A stretch of 64,000 nt of DNA from Bacteroidota bacterium (GCA_017860295.1 JAFNAS010000009.1:62001-126000), one strand, 5' to 3'; counted from the stretch's first letter, positions 42,422 to 50,915 are shown. Program-made: numbers and translations. Notes: a model not told the origin generated them from the sequence alone.

Positions 42422-43627
42422 TTACTGAACTTTAGGCTCTTTGCGAATGATTTCGGCCCAGATGCTGATTCCGAGAGTCAGAACGAAAAGAATAGCCCCG
42501 AGCATAAATAGCGCTTGATATTGTACGCTTCCCATGGCCGATTCGCCCAGTTCGGCAGCAATGGTAGCCGGAATAGTGCGCACCGGCTCGGTCAACGAAT
42601 GTGGCATAACGGCGGCATTACCTGTAACCATCAACACGGCCATGGTTTCGCCGATGGCGCGTCCGATACCCAGAACAATGGCAGCCAAAATACCCGACGA
42701 TGCATAAGGAATTACCACTCGATAGATGGTTTGCCAGTGGGTGGCTCCGAGAGCCAAGCTCGATTCTTTCATGGCCAGCGGCGTGGTACGCATAGCATCT
42801 TCGGCCACAGTGATGATAGTTGGCAAAGCCATAATTGCGAGGACAATGGCACCTGCAAGTGCTGTTTCCCCGACGGGAAGATGAAAGATGCTCCGAATAA
42901 GAGGAACGATAACAATCAATCCGAAGAAGCCGTAAACGACAGATGGGATACCTGCCAAAAGTTCGATAAGCGGTTTTAATATTTTGCGGATGCGGCTGTT
43001 GGCGATTTCAGCCAGATAGATGGCAACCGCCATGCCGAACGGAAGTGCAATAAGGATAGCTGCAATGCTCACCCAAAGCGTTCCCAGAATAAGAGGAAGA
43101 ACACCGAATTGTGCCGCTGGGGTGGCAGTGGGAAACCACTCTTTGCCACCGAAATATTCTTTCAGTGTAATGGTTTCGGCAGGAAGAACACGTCCCTGAA
43201 AGTTGATATTAATAAACTGTTCTGAAAAAAATGCCAAAGCGCCCGGTCTTGAAGCTATCGCCTCACTTAATTTTTGGGGCAAATGCTCAAAGTTAGCGCC
43301 AATTTCTTCTTCAGTGTATTGAGAGGCAATATCATCCATACGTAACGGTTCGATAGGAATGTCATTACCACCAACCTGTTTCCAGGAAGTGATATTACCA
43401 TCGAAAATTTCTTTAATTTGCTTGGGTGTTAGGTTTTTGATTTTGTTGGAACGGTTCACACAAAGCACATATCCTTTCTCAACAGTGGATGATTTGAACA
43501 AACCCCAACCCTCTGTAAAAAGGAATATACTGATTAAAAGAATAACCAGAGTGGTTGTTCCGCCACTGAGACGGAGAGCCCATTCAACGAGAGTTTCTAC
43601 GAAGCGATTTCTTTTTTTCTTAAACAC
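42422..43627 (-). CDS. pstC: phosphate ABC transporter permease PstC with a PstS-like periplasmic insert
   Basis: A 401-residue permease, about 90 longer than E. coli PstC. After the first membrane helix (residues 20-40) comes a soluble segment (about residues 50-165) that resembles the neighbouring PstS: NRSNKIKNLTPKQIKEIFDG and SWKQVGGNDIPI here, against NPSNKVTNLTREQLEGIFTG and NWKQVGGADLPI in PstS. The rest is standard: GIPSVVYGFFGL, then the coupling loop AMRTTPLAMKESSLALGATHWQTIYRV. The insert lacks the serine-rich phosphate loops of PstS, so it may guide docking or sense loaded PstS rather than bind phosphate. Confidence 0.93.
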   Translation of the reverse strand: MFKKKRNRFVETLVEWALRLSGGTTTLVILLISIFLFTEGWGLFKSSTVEKGYVLCVNRSNKIKNLTPKQIKEIFDGNITSWKQVGGNDIPIEPLRMDDIASQYTEEEIGANFEHLPQKLSEAIASRPGALAFFSEQFININFQGRVLPAETITLKEYFGGKEWFPTATPAAQFGVLPLILGTLWVSIAAILIALPFGMAVAIYLAEIANSRIRKILKPLIELLAGIPSVVYGFFGLIVIVPLIRSIFHLPVGETALAGAIVLAIMALPTIITVAEDAMRTTPLAMKESSLALGATHWQTIYRVVIPYASSGILAAIVLGIGRAIGETMAVLMVTGNAAVMPHSLTEPVRTIPATIAAELGESAMGSVQYQALFMLGAILFVLTLGISIWAEIIRKEPKVQ

Positions 43628-43756
43628 TGGATAGAATTTTGAGATTTATATCGGACAAACGAATCCTATTGCAGAATGATAAAAAGAGTCCAACGTTGTC
43701 CCAAGGTTAAAATCCTTGATCAGAACAACATCGAACTCACACACAACAAGTTTATC

Positions 43757-44569
43757 TTATTTTATTTCCAGATAACCTACTTTTTCTACAATTGCCTGTC
43801 CTTCTGCCGAAAGAATGTAATTGATAAACGGTTTCACTCTGCCTTCCGATTTTGCTTCGTAGTAGAGGAACAACGGTCGAACTATAGGATATTTACCAGC
43901 TTTTGCATTTGCTTTTGTCGGTTGAACATATGTTCTGCCTCCGTCGTACGACACGTGGATCTCTTTTACGCTGCTGTTTGCATAAGCCATACCAACATAT
44001 CCGATAGCACCTTTTGTCTGGCTTACCGATTGGATAATAGCACCGGTTGCAGGCATACTCAGAATTCCCGATTTGTAGTTCTTATTTTTCAATACATGTT
44101 CTTTGAAGAACTCATAGGTACCTGATGTTGTTTCGCGAGAATAAGCAACGATAGGAAGATCGGCACCGCCAACCTGTTTCCAGTTTGTAATTTTGCCGGT
44201 AAAAATACCTTCCAACTGTTCACGAGTAAGATTTGTTACTTTATTGGAAGGATTAACAACAACAGAGAGAGCATCTTTGGCCATTACTACTGATTTGACA
44301 GATTTACCCCCGTTTTGCATTTTCATCTTCTCATCGAATTTGATGCTACGAGAAGCCATGGCAAGATCGGTTGTTCCTTCGATCAAGGCTGCGAACCCAA
44401 TCCCAGACCCTCCACCAGTTACGGTCACTTTGGTGCCGGCTTTTTTCATATACGATTCTGCTTCTTTCTGTACTAAAGGAAGACAGGTATCAGAACCTTT
44501 TACTTTTTGTGCGCTTACCATAGAGGCAAACATTGCTACGAGAGCGAACGAAATAAGAATACGTTTCAT
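43757..44569 (-). CDS. pstS: phosphate-binding periplasmic protein PstS
   Basis: A 270-residue phosphate-binding protein: signal peptide (MKRILISFALVAMFASMVSA), then KVKGSDTCLPLVQKEAESYM, the phosphate loop GGGSGIGFAALIEGTTDLAMASRSI, SRETTSGTYEFFKEHV and GAIGYVGMAYAN. It delivers phosphate to PstC/PstA. I start at 44569 for the signal peptide. It is 129 bases upstream of pstC and first of the transporter genes. A Pho-box promoter lies about 310 bases upstream. Confidence 0.95.
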   Translation of the reverse strand: MKRILISFALVAMFASMVSAQKVKGSDTCLPLVQKEAESYMKKAGTKVTVTGGGSGIGFAALIEGTTDLAMASRSIKFDEKMKMQNGGKSVKSVVMAKDALSVVVNPSNKVTNLTREQLEGIFTGKITNWKQVGGADLPIVAYSRETTSGTYEFFKEHVLKNKNYKSGILSMPATGAIIQSVSQTKGAIGYVGMAYANSSVKEIHVSYDGGRTYVQPTKANAKAGKYPIVRPLFLYYEAKSEGRVKPFINYILSAEGQAIVEKVGYLEIK

Positions 44570-44586
44570 CTTAAAATAGTTTATAA

Positions 44587-44805
44587 TTAAGCGTTTGTTA
44601 AGTGTCTGTTGAATTGTTGAAATATTGCTCTTCGCAAAAACCAAGAGGTTTGAAAAACAACCTCAAAGCTGAAAGAGTCGAAGAATAGTGCAATGTTACC
44701 CGGTATATTGATAATAAATTCTCCTATGTTTCTTGGAGCCTCCAGTTTTTTTCTGGCTTCGAATCTCCATGTAACGACCGGATTTTGTTGTAATACGAGT
44801 TCCAT
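44587..44805 (-). CDS. possible small ORF in the pstS leader
   Basis: A 72-codon frame between the Pho-box promoter (44883-44917) and pstS, ending 17 bases before the pstS ATG. The predicted product (MELVLQQNPVVTWRFEARKK at its start) matches no family I know. Codon choice is not unlike neighbouring genes, but the length could arise by chance. It may be a leader peptide, a small phosphate-stress protein or an untranslated leader. Confidence 0.3.
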   Translation of the reverse strand: MELVLQQNPVVTWRFEARKKLEAPRNIGEFIINIPGNIALFFDSFSFEVVFQTSWFLRRAIFQQFNRHLTNA

Positions 44806-44882
44806 GCTGTCTCTGGTGTTGAGTTAAACTATAAATCTTTTTTGCCCCTTTTTATACCTGCTTAGCACTATCTTTTCAATTA

Positions 44883-44917
44883 CAAAAGTAGGATCCGGTT
44901 GTTACGAAATTGTTACA
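44883..44917 (-). promoter_or_regulatory. Pho-box promoter of the pst operon
   Basis: Direct repeats TGTTACG (44900-44906) and TGTTACA (44911-44917), 7 bp with a 4-bp gap, lie 9 bp upstream (minus-strand sense) of a perfect -7 element TACTTTTG (44883-44890). No TTTG -33 box is present; the repeats cover its place, as PhoB-type activators do in other bacteria. The same layout occurs before the porin gene. Confidence 0.75.
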
Positions 44918-45017
44918 GAGAAGTAAAGATATTGTTGCCGCTTGAAACTTAGTCGAGATTTATTTAGCAGGAAGAAAGAGTTGTAAGCTAACTCTTTCTT
45001 CCTCTGTGGTTTGCCGA

Positions 45018-46358
45018 TCAGAACTTGAATTGGAGACGTACGGTAAATGCGTCATCCAACTGATCGCGTGAAAAATCAGAACTACGCGTTGTTGATGCTA
45101 GATTTGCCGATTTTTCATTCTTTACGTTTTCATAATACAGCTGTAAACGGAGCGCAGAATTGATGCGCCAGAGAGCACCTAAGCCCAAAGTTCCATATCT
45201 CAAGTCGGTTTTATTAGTCTTTACAGCTCCAGAAACCGTTGCCGTTGCTCCGATCTCATTGCCCTTCACCTTTGTATTCGGATCGTAACTGTCGTATTTC
45301 AATACCAGCGAAAATGGAGACTGACCTAGATCCTGTACCAGGATACCATACCAACCGTTCATTTTACGAATATAGGTATCTGTTGTCGGATTGGATGCTG
45401 CATTCGGACTACCGGTGCTACTGCTTGATCCCGGCTGTGTACCCCAAATATATTCGGCACGCAACTGAGTCATTCCCATTGTCGATTCGAAACTGAATTG
45501 TCCGTCTAGCCCGAAATATTCGCGTTTTGCATATTTGCTGAGGTTATTAGGGTCGCTGTTAAGCGTAAAACCGTTGCCCGATGTGGTGTATACGTTTGCA
45601 GTTCCCTGATAAACACCTCCATTGTAATAAGATGCTCCCAATCCCCATTTAGCAGTTGATCCGATTACTTTGCTCGCTGTAAGGTGTCCAATAAAGTCCT
45701 TGTGATTATTTGTTTCGGGATTGATAGCATTGCCGGCAAACCAGCCACCTTCAAATTTCAAAAAATTCCAAGAGGATGTTTTAGCCGCCTGCAAAATCAA
45801 TTTGCCTCCAAGGTCTACCTCTTCAGGAAACAGAGTCTGAACAATTTTTGAACGTTCCGGAGATTCGAGCAACGATGAAGAGTAAGATATTTCGTTACCG
45901 AAAGGACGGTCGAACATACCGGCTTGTAACTGTAATGTTCCATTCCAAGGATCTTTCACGTTCAGATAGGCTTCCTTTAGCTGAACCACAGCCTGACTAA
46001 CTCCGGTTGCATTCGATTTGTCTACAATATTTAGTTGGAATACTCCAGTTGCAATACCTCCATCGTCGTATGTAAATTTGATACGACCGCGACGTATACC
46101 AAAACGGTTGAATGCAGATTTATTATTATTTTCGGTAACATTACCCCCACCTACTTTTAAACCGGCGTCCTGCTGTCCCCATTGCCATTGAGGTTGTATA
46201 TAACCGCTAATTTTGAGAGCGCTCAATTTGCTGATAGTTCCATCGTGAACTTCCACCTTTTGTTGAACTTGCTCAAGCGGAGTTGCTTCTTCTTCCTGCG
46301 CAAATGTCATAGACGACGTTGCAATTAAGGCTGAAATCAAAAGAATCTGTTTCTTCAT
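45018..46358 (-). CDS. phosphate-selective porin O/P family protein
   Basis: A 446-residue outer-membrane porin of the OprO/OprP type: signal peptide (MKKQILLISALIATSSMTFA), a short coiled segment (LEQVQQKVEVHDGTISKLSAL), then a 16-strand-like beta barrel (KISGYIQPQWQWG; RRGRIKFTYDDGGIATGVFQLNIV; LQLQAGMFDRPFGNEISYSSS) ending in FTVRLQFKF with terminal phenylalanine. Probably lets phosphate cross the outer membrane; its own Pho-box promoter and place beside pstS support this. Followed on the same strand by pstS after the shared intergenic region. Confidence 0.92.
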   Translation of the reverse strand: MKKQILLISALIATSSMTFAQEEEATPLEQVQQKVEVHDGTISKLSALKISGYIQPQWQWGQQDAGLKVGGGNVTENNNKSAFNRFGIRRGRIKFTYDDGGIATGVFQLNIVDKSNATGVSQAVVQLKEAYLNVKDPWNGTLQLQAGMFDRPFGNEISYSSSLLESPERSKIVQTLFPEEVDLGGKLILQAAKTSSWNFLKFEGGWFAGNAINPETNNHKDFIGHLTASKVIGSTAKWGLGASYYNGGVYQGTANVYTTSGNGFTLNSDPNNLSKYAKREYFGLDGQFSFESTMGMTQLRAEYIWGTQPGSSSSTGSPNAASNPTTDTYIRKMNGWYGILVQDLGQSPFSLVLKYDSYDPNTKVKGNEIGATATVSGAVKTNKTDLRYGTLGLGALWRINSALRLQLYYENVKNEKSANLASTTRSSDFSRDQLDDAFTVRLQFKF

Positions 46359-46390
46359 AAGGATTAAGTGTTGGTTACAATTATTTGCTG

Positions 46391-46425
46391 CAAAGGTCGG
46401 CGGATCGTGTTACAAAACTATTACA
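46391..46425 (-). promoter_or_regulatory. Pho-box promoter of the porin gene
   Basis: TGTTACA (46408-46414), 4 bp, TATTACA (46419-46425), placed 9 bp from a -7-like GACCTTTG (46391-46398; one base off TAnnTTTG, minus strand). Spacing equals that before pstS. Confidence 0.7.
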
Positions 46426-46542
46426 GATCTATGAAGAAAAGGATAAACGTCAGGATGTAAAGATAATTCGGTTTGGGGATTTTGGTACTCGTATCGTTGT
46501 TATTAACAGTGTGGAGTGGTGCTACCTGCCTTTAAAAATCAA

Positions 46543-46579
46543 AAGCCGGACATTGTTCTTTACAATCAATGTCCGGCTT
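46543..46579 (-). terminator. terminator after the DeaD-like helicase gene
   Basis: Perfect 13-bp stem AAGCCGGACATTG / CAATGTCCGGCTT, 11-base loop, followed on the minus strand by a T-rich run. The helicase stop is at 46601. Confidence 0.9.
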
Positions 46580-46600
46580 GCAGTTATTTATTTTAACACA

Positions 46601-48292
46601 TTAGCGATTCTTTTTCCAACCACCCCGCTCTTTCTTTTCATGTTGGTATTTGCGTTTTTTTGCACCCTGGAATCCTTCGGGCTGAGCACGCTCCACCACC
46701 ATTTTACGATCGAGACCCTTGATTTTATTCAGCGAGTTGATAACGATGTCGGCCGATTGTTCCTCTACTTCAATAAATGAGAAGTTTTGCAGAATATCTA
46801 TCTTGCCAATCTCTACCCGGCGAGGTACGTTTTCGTTGATGATGTCAATGAAATGTGCAGGAAAAACGCCATCGGTTTTGCCATAGTTGACAAACAGACG
46901 GGCAAATCCGGCTCCGCCGGAACGTCTGTCACCACGTTCGCCTCTTTCACGTTTTCCACCACGTTCGTCCGGAATATCCAGTTCAGTCGCATCGCGATAA
47001 TATTCGAACATGCGGTTGAACTCCAATGAAACCAGGCGTTTAATCAAGTCTTCTTTTGTAAGCCAGTCGAGTTTACGAAAAACGGATGGAAGCAGCTCTG
47101 CGATTTCTTCCTCGTTTACCTTTACTTTTTCAAGCTTGTCAGCCAGATTGATGATCTGCTTTTCGCAGATAGCCTTCCCCGTAGGAACAGTTCCTGCTTC
47201 GAACTGTTTTCCGATTTTCCGTTCGATGTCGCGCAGACGGTTTTTCTCTTTGCTATGGATGATGGCGATAGAGATGCCCGTTTTGCCTGCACGTCCTGTA
47301 CGTCCGCTGCGATGATTGTATATATCGCTATCTTCCGGCAGTCCGTAGTTGATTATGTGTGTCAGATCATTCACATCAAGACCGCGTGCAGCCACATCAG
47401 TAGCTACCAGAATCTGGAGGTTGCGAATGCGGAACTTTTGCATCACAAGGTCGCGCTGTGGTTGCGACAAGTCTCCGTGAAGCGAGTCGGCATTATACCC
47501 GTCACGAATCAGTGCGTCGGCAATCTCCTGCGTCTCTTTACGGGTACGGCAGAAAACGATACCATAGATATTCGGATAAAAGTCAGCAATACGTTTCAGT
47601 GCCAGATATTTATCTTTGGCATGAACCATATAAAAACGATGTTTTACGTTATTGGTACTTTCGTTGCGGTTACCTACTACAATCTCTTGCGGATTGTTCA
47701 TGTAGTTTTTGGCAATGCGGGCAATCTCGGGAGGCATGGTTGCCGAAAAAAGGAGTGTATTCTTCTCTTTCGGGACTTCGGCCAGAATAGCGTTGATGCT
47801 TTCGGTAAAGCCCATGTTGAGCATCTCATCGGCTTCGTCCATTACAACGTTGCGGATGGCATCCAATTTTACTGTTCCACGTTTCATCAGGTCGAGCAGA
47901 CGTCCCGGAGTGGCAACAATAATATGCACTCCTTTGCGCAATGACCGAATCTGGCTTTCGATGCTGGAGCCTCCGTACACCGGAAGTACCTTCAGATCGT
48001 TAATATATTTGGAGTATTCCAATAAATCGTCGGCAATTTGCAAGCAAAGCTCACGGGTAGGGCAGAGAATCAACGTTTGGGGTTGTCGTAACTTAACGTC
48101 GGTCTTTTGAAGTACCGGAAGCCCGAATGCAGCTGTTTTGCCCGTTCCGGTTTGAGCCAATCCGACGACGTCATGCTCGTTGTTGAGTAAAACCGGAATT
48201 ACTTTTTCCTGAATGGGCATCGGTTGCTCATAACCTAATTCGCTGATAGCTTTCAGTATGTCTTCTCTTATCCCTAATTCTTCAAATGTCAT
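46601..48292 (-). CDS. DEAD-box RNA helicase with DbpA-type RNA-binding domain (DeaD/CshA-like)
   Basis: A 563-residue helicase with motifs QPMPIQEKVIP (Q), AQTGTGKT, PTRELC, TPGR, DEAD (VMDEADEMLNMGF), SAT, VFCRTRKETQEIA, ATDVAARGLDV and HRSGRTGRAG. After about residue 440 a basic RGGKRERGERGDRR linker leads to a DbpA RNA-binding domain (ARLFVNYGKTDGVFPAHFIDIIN; FIEVEEQSADIVINSL) and a basic tail. Likely acts in ribosome assembly or cold adaptation. A -7 element TACCTTTG (48315-48322) sits upstream. It lies between the porin and phoR and has no evident phosphate role. Confidence 0.94.
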   Translation of the reverse strand: MTFEELGIREDILKAISELGYEQPMPIQEKVIPVLLNNEHDVVGLAQTGTGKTAAFGLPVLQKTDVKLRQPQTLILCPTRELCLQIADDLLEYSKYINDLKVLPVYGGSSIESQIRSLRKGVHIIVATPGRLLDLMKRGTVKLDAIRNVVMDEADEMLNMGFTESINAILAEVPKEKNTLLFSATMPPEIARIAKNYMNNPQEIVVGNRNESTNNVKHRFYMVHAKDKYLALKRIADFYPNIYGIVFCRTRKETQEIADALIRDGYNADSLHGDLSQPQRDLVMQKFRIRNLQILVATDVAARGLDVNDLTHIINYGLPEDSDIYNHRSGRTGRAGKTGISIAIIHSKEKNRLRDIERKIGKQFEAGTVPTGKAICEKQIINLADKLEKVKVNEEEIAELLPSVFRKLDWLTKEDLIKRLVSLEFNRMFEYYRDATELDIPDERGGKRERGERGDRRSGGAGFARLFVNYGKTDGVFPAHFIDIINENVPRRVEIGKIDILQNFSFIEVEEQSADIVINSLNKIKGLDRKMVVERAQPEGFQGAKKRKYQHEKKERGGWKKNR

Positions 48293-48432
48293 TTGTTCTA
48301 AATTAAAATTCAGGCAAAGGTACGCATATTATTCCAGATGGCGAGAGTATGAAGGTTAGGGTATGAGAAAGTTACGCAAATTGGCAAACTTTCATATTAT
48401 CCATCTCTCATTTTCGTCTTCTAGAAAGAAAA

Positions 48433-48467
48433 GATCCCCGATAAGTACGCCTACCTAACGGGGAATC
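48433..48467 (-). terminator. terminator-like hairpin downstream of phoR
   Basis: On the minus strand GATTCCCCG / CGGGGATC (one bulge) followed by TTTTCTTTC. It lies about 120 bases past the phoR stop. A TATCTTTG element at 48519-48526 between the two leaves open a short separate RNA (see findings). Confidence 0.65.
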
Positions 48468-48589
48468 CAAGACCCAAAAAGTGAATAAGAAAAAAGAGAG
48501 TTTACCTATTAGCTTCTGCAAAGATAGATTCCCTTTGTTGCGAAAAAATAAAGACCAGATAAAGAATTTGTTGCGCGTCAGAATTTCAG

Positions 48590-49849
48590 TTACTTGTGCA
48601 ACGAAAATTCAAACTCCAGACCACCTTCGTTTCTGTTTTTTACCGAGATGGTTCCTCTGTGCAATTCGACGGCATTCTTTACAATAGACAACCCCAAACC
48701 AGTACCTCCTGTTTTGCGTGAACGACCTTTATCTACCCGGTAGAACCGATCGAAGAGGAACGTCATGTGCTCGGGTGCAACGCCCACTCCGGTGTCTGAA
48801 AATGAGAAATAGTAACATTTTGCATCTTCTTTGGTTAGCACCAGATTTATTTTTATGTTTTCACCGGCATAGGCAACAGCATTGTCAATCAAATTTCTAA
48901 AAATAGAATATAACAAGATGGAGTTGGCTTTAAGCCAAATGTCTCCACCAAAAGAGGTATAGACCTCAATGTTTTTTTCTTTCAATTTAAGTTCTACATC
49001 ATCCAGTACGGTTTCTACCACTTTGTTCAAGAGAACAGGCTCCATTTGTACCGACTGCGGCGCTTCATTCATCTGGTTCAACATCAAAATGTCTTGCAAA
49101 AGCGAATTGAGCCTCTCGGCTTGTGCATGGCTGCGTTCTATGAAAAAGCGTTGACGTTCGGGAGCAATGTCGGGATTGTCGTGCAATGTTTCCATGTAAC
49201 CGATAATACTGCTGAGCGGAGTCTTCAGTTCGTGAGCAACCTGATGGGTAAGACGTCGACGAACGGTGGCATCATGCTCTATCTGCTCTCGATTCATTTT
49301 AACAGAGAATTTGTTTGAGACATAAAAGAGAACGGCTGCAATAATAAAGGTAAGTGCCAACCAGAAATAGAGAAATATATTGTCGGGACGCAACAACGAA
49401 GAGATATTTATATCGTAGGGCAAGGATGAACGGACATAACAATTGCCGAATTTGGTAGCATGATAGTAGTAACGCTTCTGGTTGCTATGCGACGTACGGA
49501 TATCCGATCCAGTTCCGTTTAGGAGTGCCAGTTTTATCTCTTGACGCGAAAGATGATTTTCCATGTGAACCACATCTTGCACGGCATTGTCGTATACCAC
49601 ATTTCCTTTCAAATCGATAATGGTAACCCGCACATCGCTATGCGGAAATATGGCAATAAGCGAGTCGATGTGCGCCAGCGATCCATTTTTAGTTTCAAAA
49701 TAGTTGTATACCATGTCATTGGTGTCACCTAGCACGGTGTTCAGCATATCGGCCTTGTATTGTTTCTCCCGGTTGTACTGGAAAGCCAGCACAGCGACGG
49801 AAAAAATAAGGAACAGCGGAATGTAATATCGAAATAACAATTTTTTCAT
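48590..49849 (-). CDS. phoR: PhoR-like sensor histidine kinase
   Basis: A 419-residue kinase: N-terminal helix (residues 6-23), a periplasmic domain of about 130 residues, a second helix (about 158-178), a HisKA domain with phospho-acceptor H206 in THQVAHELKTPLSSIIGYMETL, and a HATPase domain with N box NLIDNAVAYAG, DTGVGVAPEH and GGTGLGLSIVKNAVELHRG. It follows the response-regulator gene by 39 bases on the same strand. Called PhoR because of the partner's PhoB-like output domain and the nearby phosphate regulon; the sensed signal is inferred, not seen. Confidence 0.8.
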   Translation of the reverse strand: MKKLLFRYYIPLFLIFSVAVLAFQYNREKQYKADMLNTVLGDTNDMVYNYFETKNGSLAHIDSLIAIFPHSDVRVTIIDLKGNVVYDNAVQDVVHMENHLSRQEIKLALLNGTGSDIRTSHSNQKRYYYHATKFGNCYVRSSLPYDINISSLLRPDNIFLYFWLALTFIIAAVLFYVSNKFSVKMNREQIEHDATVRRRLTHQVAHELKTPLSSIIGYMETLHDNPDIAPERQRFFIERSHAQAERLNSLLQDILMLNQMNEAPQSVQMEPVLLNKVVETVLDDVELKLKEKNIEVYTSFGGDIWLKANSILLYSIFRNLIDNAVAYAGENIKINLVLTKEDAKCYYFSFSDTGVGVAPEHMTFLFDRFYRVDKGRSRKTGGTGLGLSIVKNAVELHRGTISVKNRNEGGLEFEFSLHK

Positions 49850-49888
49850 GTCAGATAAATTGTGATTGAAATATATATTTAAAAGCGG

Positions 49889-50572
49889 TTATAGGAAGCA
49901 ATATCCGTATCCGGAGCGGGTTACAATATTCTTTCCGTAAGGTTCAATCTTTTTTCGCAGACGTGTGATGTGAACATCTACCGTGCGATCGGTTACATAT
50001 ACATCTTCCGTCCACACTTGCGTCAGGATACTCTCTCGTGAAAAAACTTTGGTGGGGTTCTGAACAAACAGCGCGAGCAACTCAAACTCGGTTTTGGTAA
50101 GGTCGACCGCCTTACCCTCAATCGTTACCTGTTTGGCATTCAGGTCTATTTCGAGTGCTTCAAACTTGACAATATCTTTCTTTTGAGTGCCTGTTACGAT
50201 GGAACGATTAAGTACGGCTTTAACACGGGCAGCTACCACTTTAATAGAAAACGGTTTGAGAATATAATCGTCGGCACCCGTATTGAATCCTGTCAGAACG
50301 TCATTCTCGGTGACACGAGCCGTGAGGAAGATGATGGGGATGTGCTTGGTCTCGGGTTTGGATTTTAGTAACTGAGCCAACTTAAATCCACTCATTTGTC
50401 CCATCATAACGTCAAGTAACAACAGGTTGTATTGAGACAGATTTTTGGTGAGTGCCTCTTCGGCCGAGTTGGCCACATCAACCGTATATCCTTCACTTTC
50501 GAGATTGAACTGCAGGATTTCGCACAGATCTGGTTCATCTTCTACGATTAGTAGTTTGTAACTTTTTTCCAT
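49889..50572 (-). CDS. phoB: PhoB-like OmpR-family response regulator
   Basis: A 227-residue regulator: receiver domain (acidic pair E11-D12, phospho-acceptor D54 in LLLLDVMMGQMSG, conserved lysine in DDYILKPFS) and an OmpR/PhoB winged-helix domain (VDLTKTEFELLALFVQNPTKVFSRESIL; YVTDRTVDVHITRLRKKIEP). Its likely targets are the two Pho-box sites before pstS and the porin gene. A -7 element TACTTTTG (50597-50604, minus strand) lies 24 bases before the ATG; weaker 7-bp repeats (TGTTAAG-N4-CATTAAG, 50625-50642) further up could mean self-control. Confidence 0.85.
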   Translation of the reverse strand: MEKSYKLLIVEDEPDLCEILQFNLESEGYTVDVANSAEEALTKNLSQYNLLLLDVMMGQMSGFKLAQLLKSKPETKHIPIIFLTARVTENDVLTGFNTGADDYILKPFSIKVVAARVKAVLNRSIVTGTQKKDIVKFEALEIDLNAKQVTIEGKAVDLTKTEFELLALFVQNPTKVFSRESILTQVWTEDVYVTDRTVDVHITRLRKKIEPYGKNIVTRSGYGYCFL

Positions 50573-50692
50573 TCACTTATAAGATAATTATCGTTACAAA
50601 AGTAATGATAATAATTGCGACTGATGTTAAGAATCCATTAAGAAAATAACTGTCGTTATGAAGCCGGTAAGAATGCTGCTAAAACAATAAAA

Positions 50693-50725
50693 TTTGTACC
50701 TCAGCAAGATTCTTTATTATCTTTG
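50693..50725 (+). promoter_or_regulatory. promoter of the candidate small RNA
   Basis: TTTG (50693-50696), 21 bases, TATCTTTG (50718-50725). Both elements match the Bacteroidetes consensus and no coding frame follows. Confidence 0.75.
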
Positions 50726-50728
50726 CAG

Positions 50729-50896
50729 ACCCAATATCCGTAGGTATTTTCGGCAAGTTTGGGTCAAACGTATAGTCTTCGCTTCAGAGCTGTTTTGAAC
50801 GGACTATCGCTTTTGATTTGGTTAGTGGAATAGTACCGACGAGATGTCGTTTCTTTTTCAACACAAAAAAAGGTTGCCCCAAAGCAACCTTTTTCT
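50729..50896 (+). ncRNA. candidate small RNA, about 165 nt
   Basis: Lies between divergently placed phoB (minus) and the convergent M56 gene. It starts a few bases after a consensus promoter. Predicted hairpins: GACCCAA / TTGGGTC (50728-50734 with 50759-50765), ATAGTC / GACTAT (50772-50777 with 50802-50807, with inner pairs) and CGAC / GTCG (50837-50840 with 50846-50849), then a strong terminator. No start codon opens a plausible frame. It does not look like tmRNA, RNase P, SRP or 6S RNA to me. Function unknown. Confidence 0.55.
50865..50896. terminator. terminator of the small RNA and of the M56-TonB gene
   Basis: AAAAAGGTTGC-CCCAAA-GCAACCTTTTT with long A and T runs; works on both strands. 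Confidence 0.93.
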
Positions 50897-50915
50897 TTTT
50901 GGTAAAATACTCAAT

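Noticed and set aside
44570-44882. Riboswitch in the pstS leader
   Set aside because: No known riboswitch core is recognisable; Pho-box control explains the regulation well enough.
46385-46780. 131-codon plus-strand frame after the porin promoter
   Set aside because: It runs through the helicase terminator and antisense to the helicase C-terminus; no start signal or recognisable domain.
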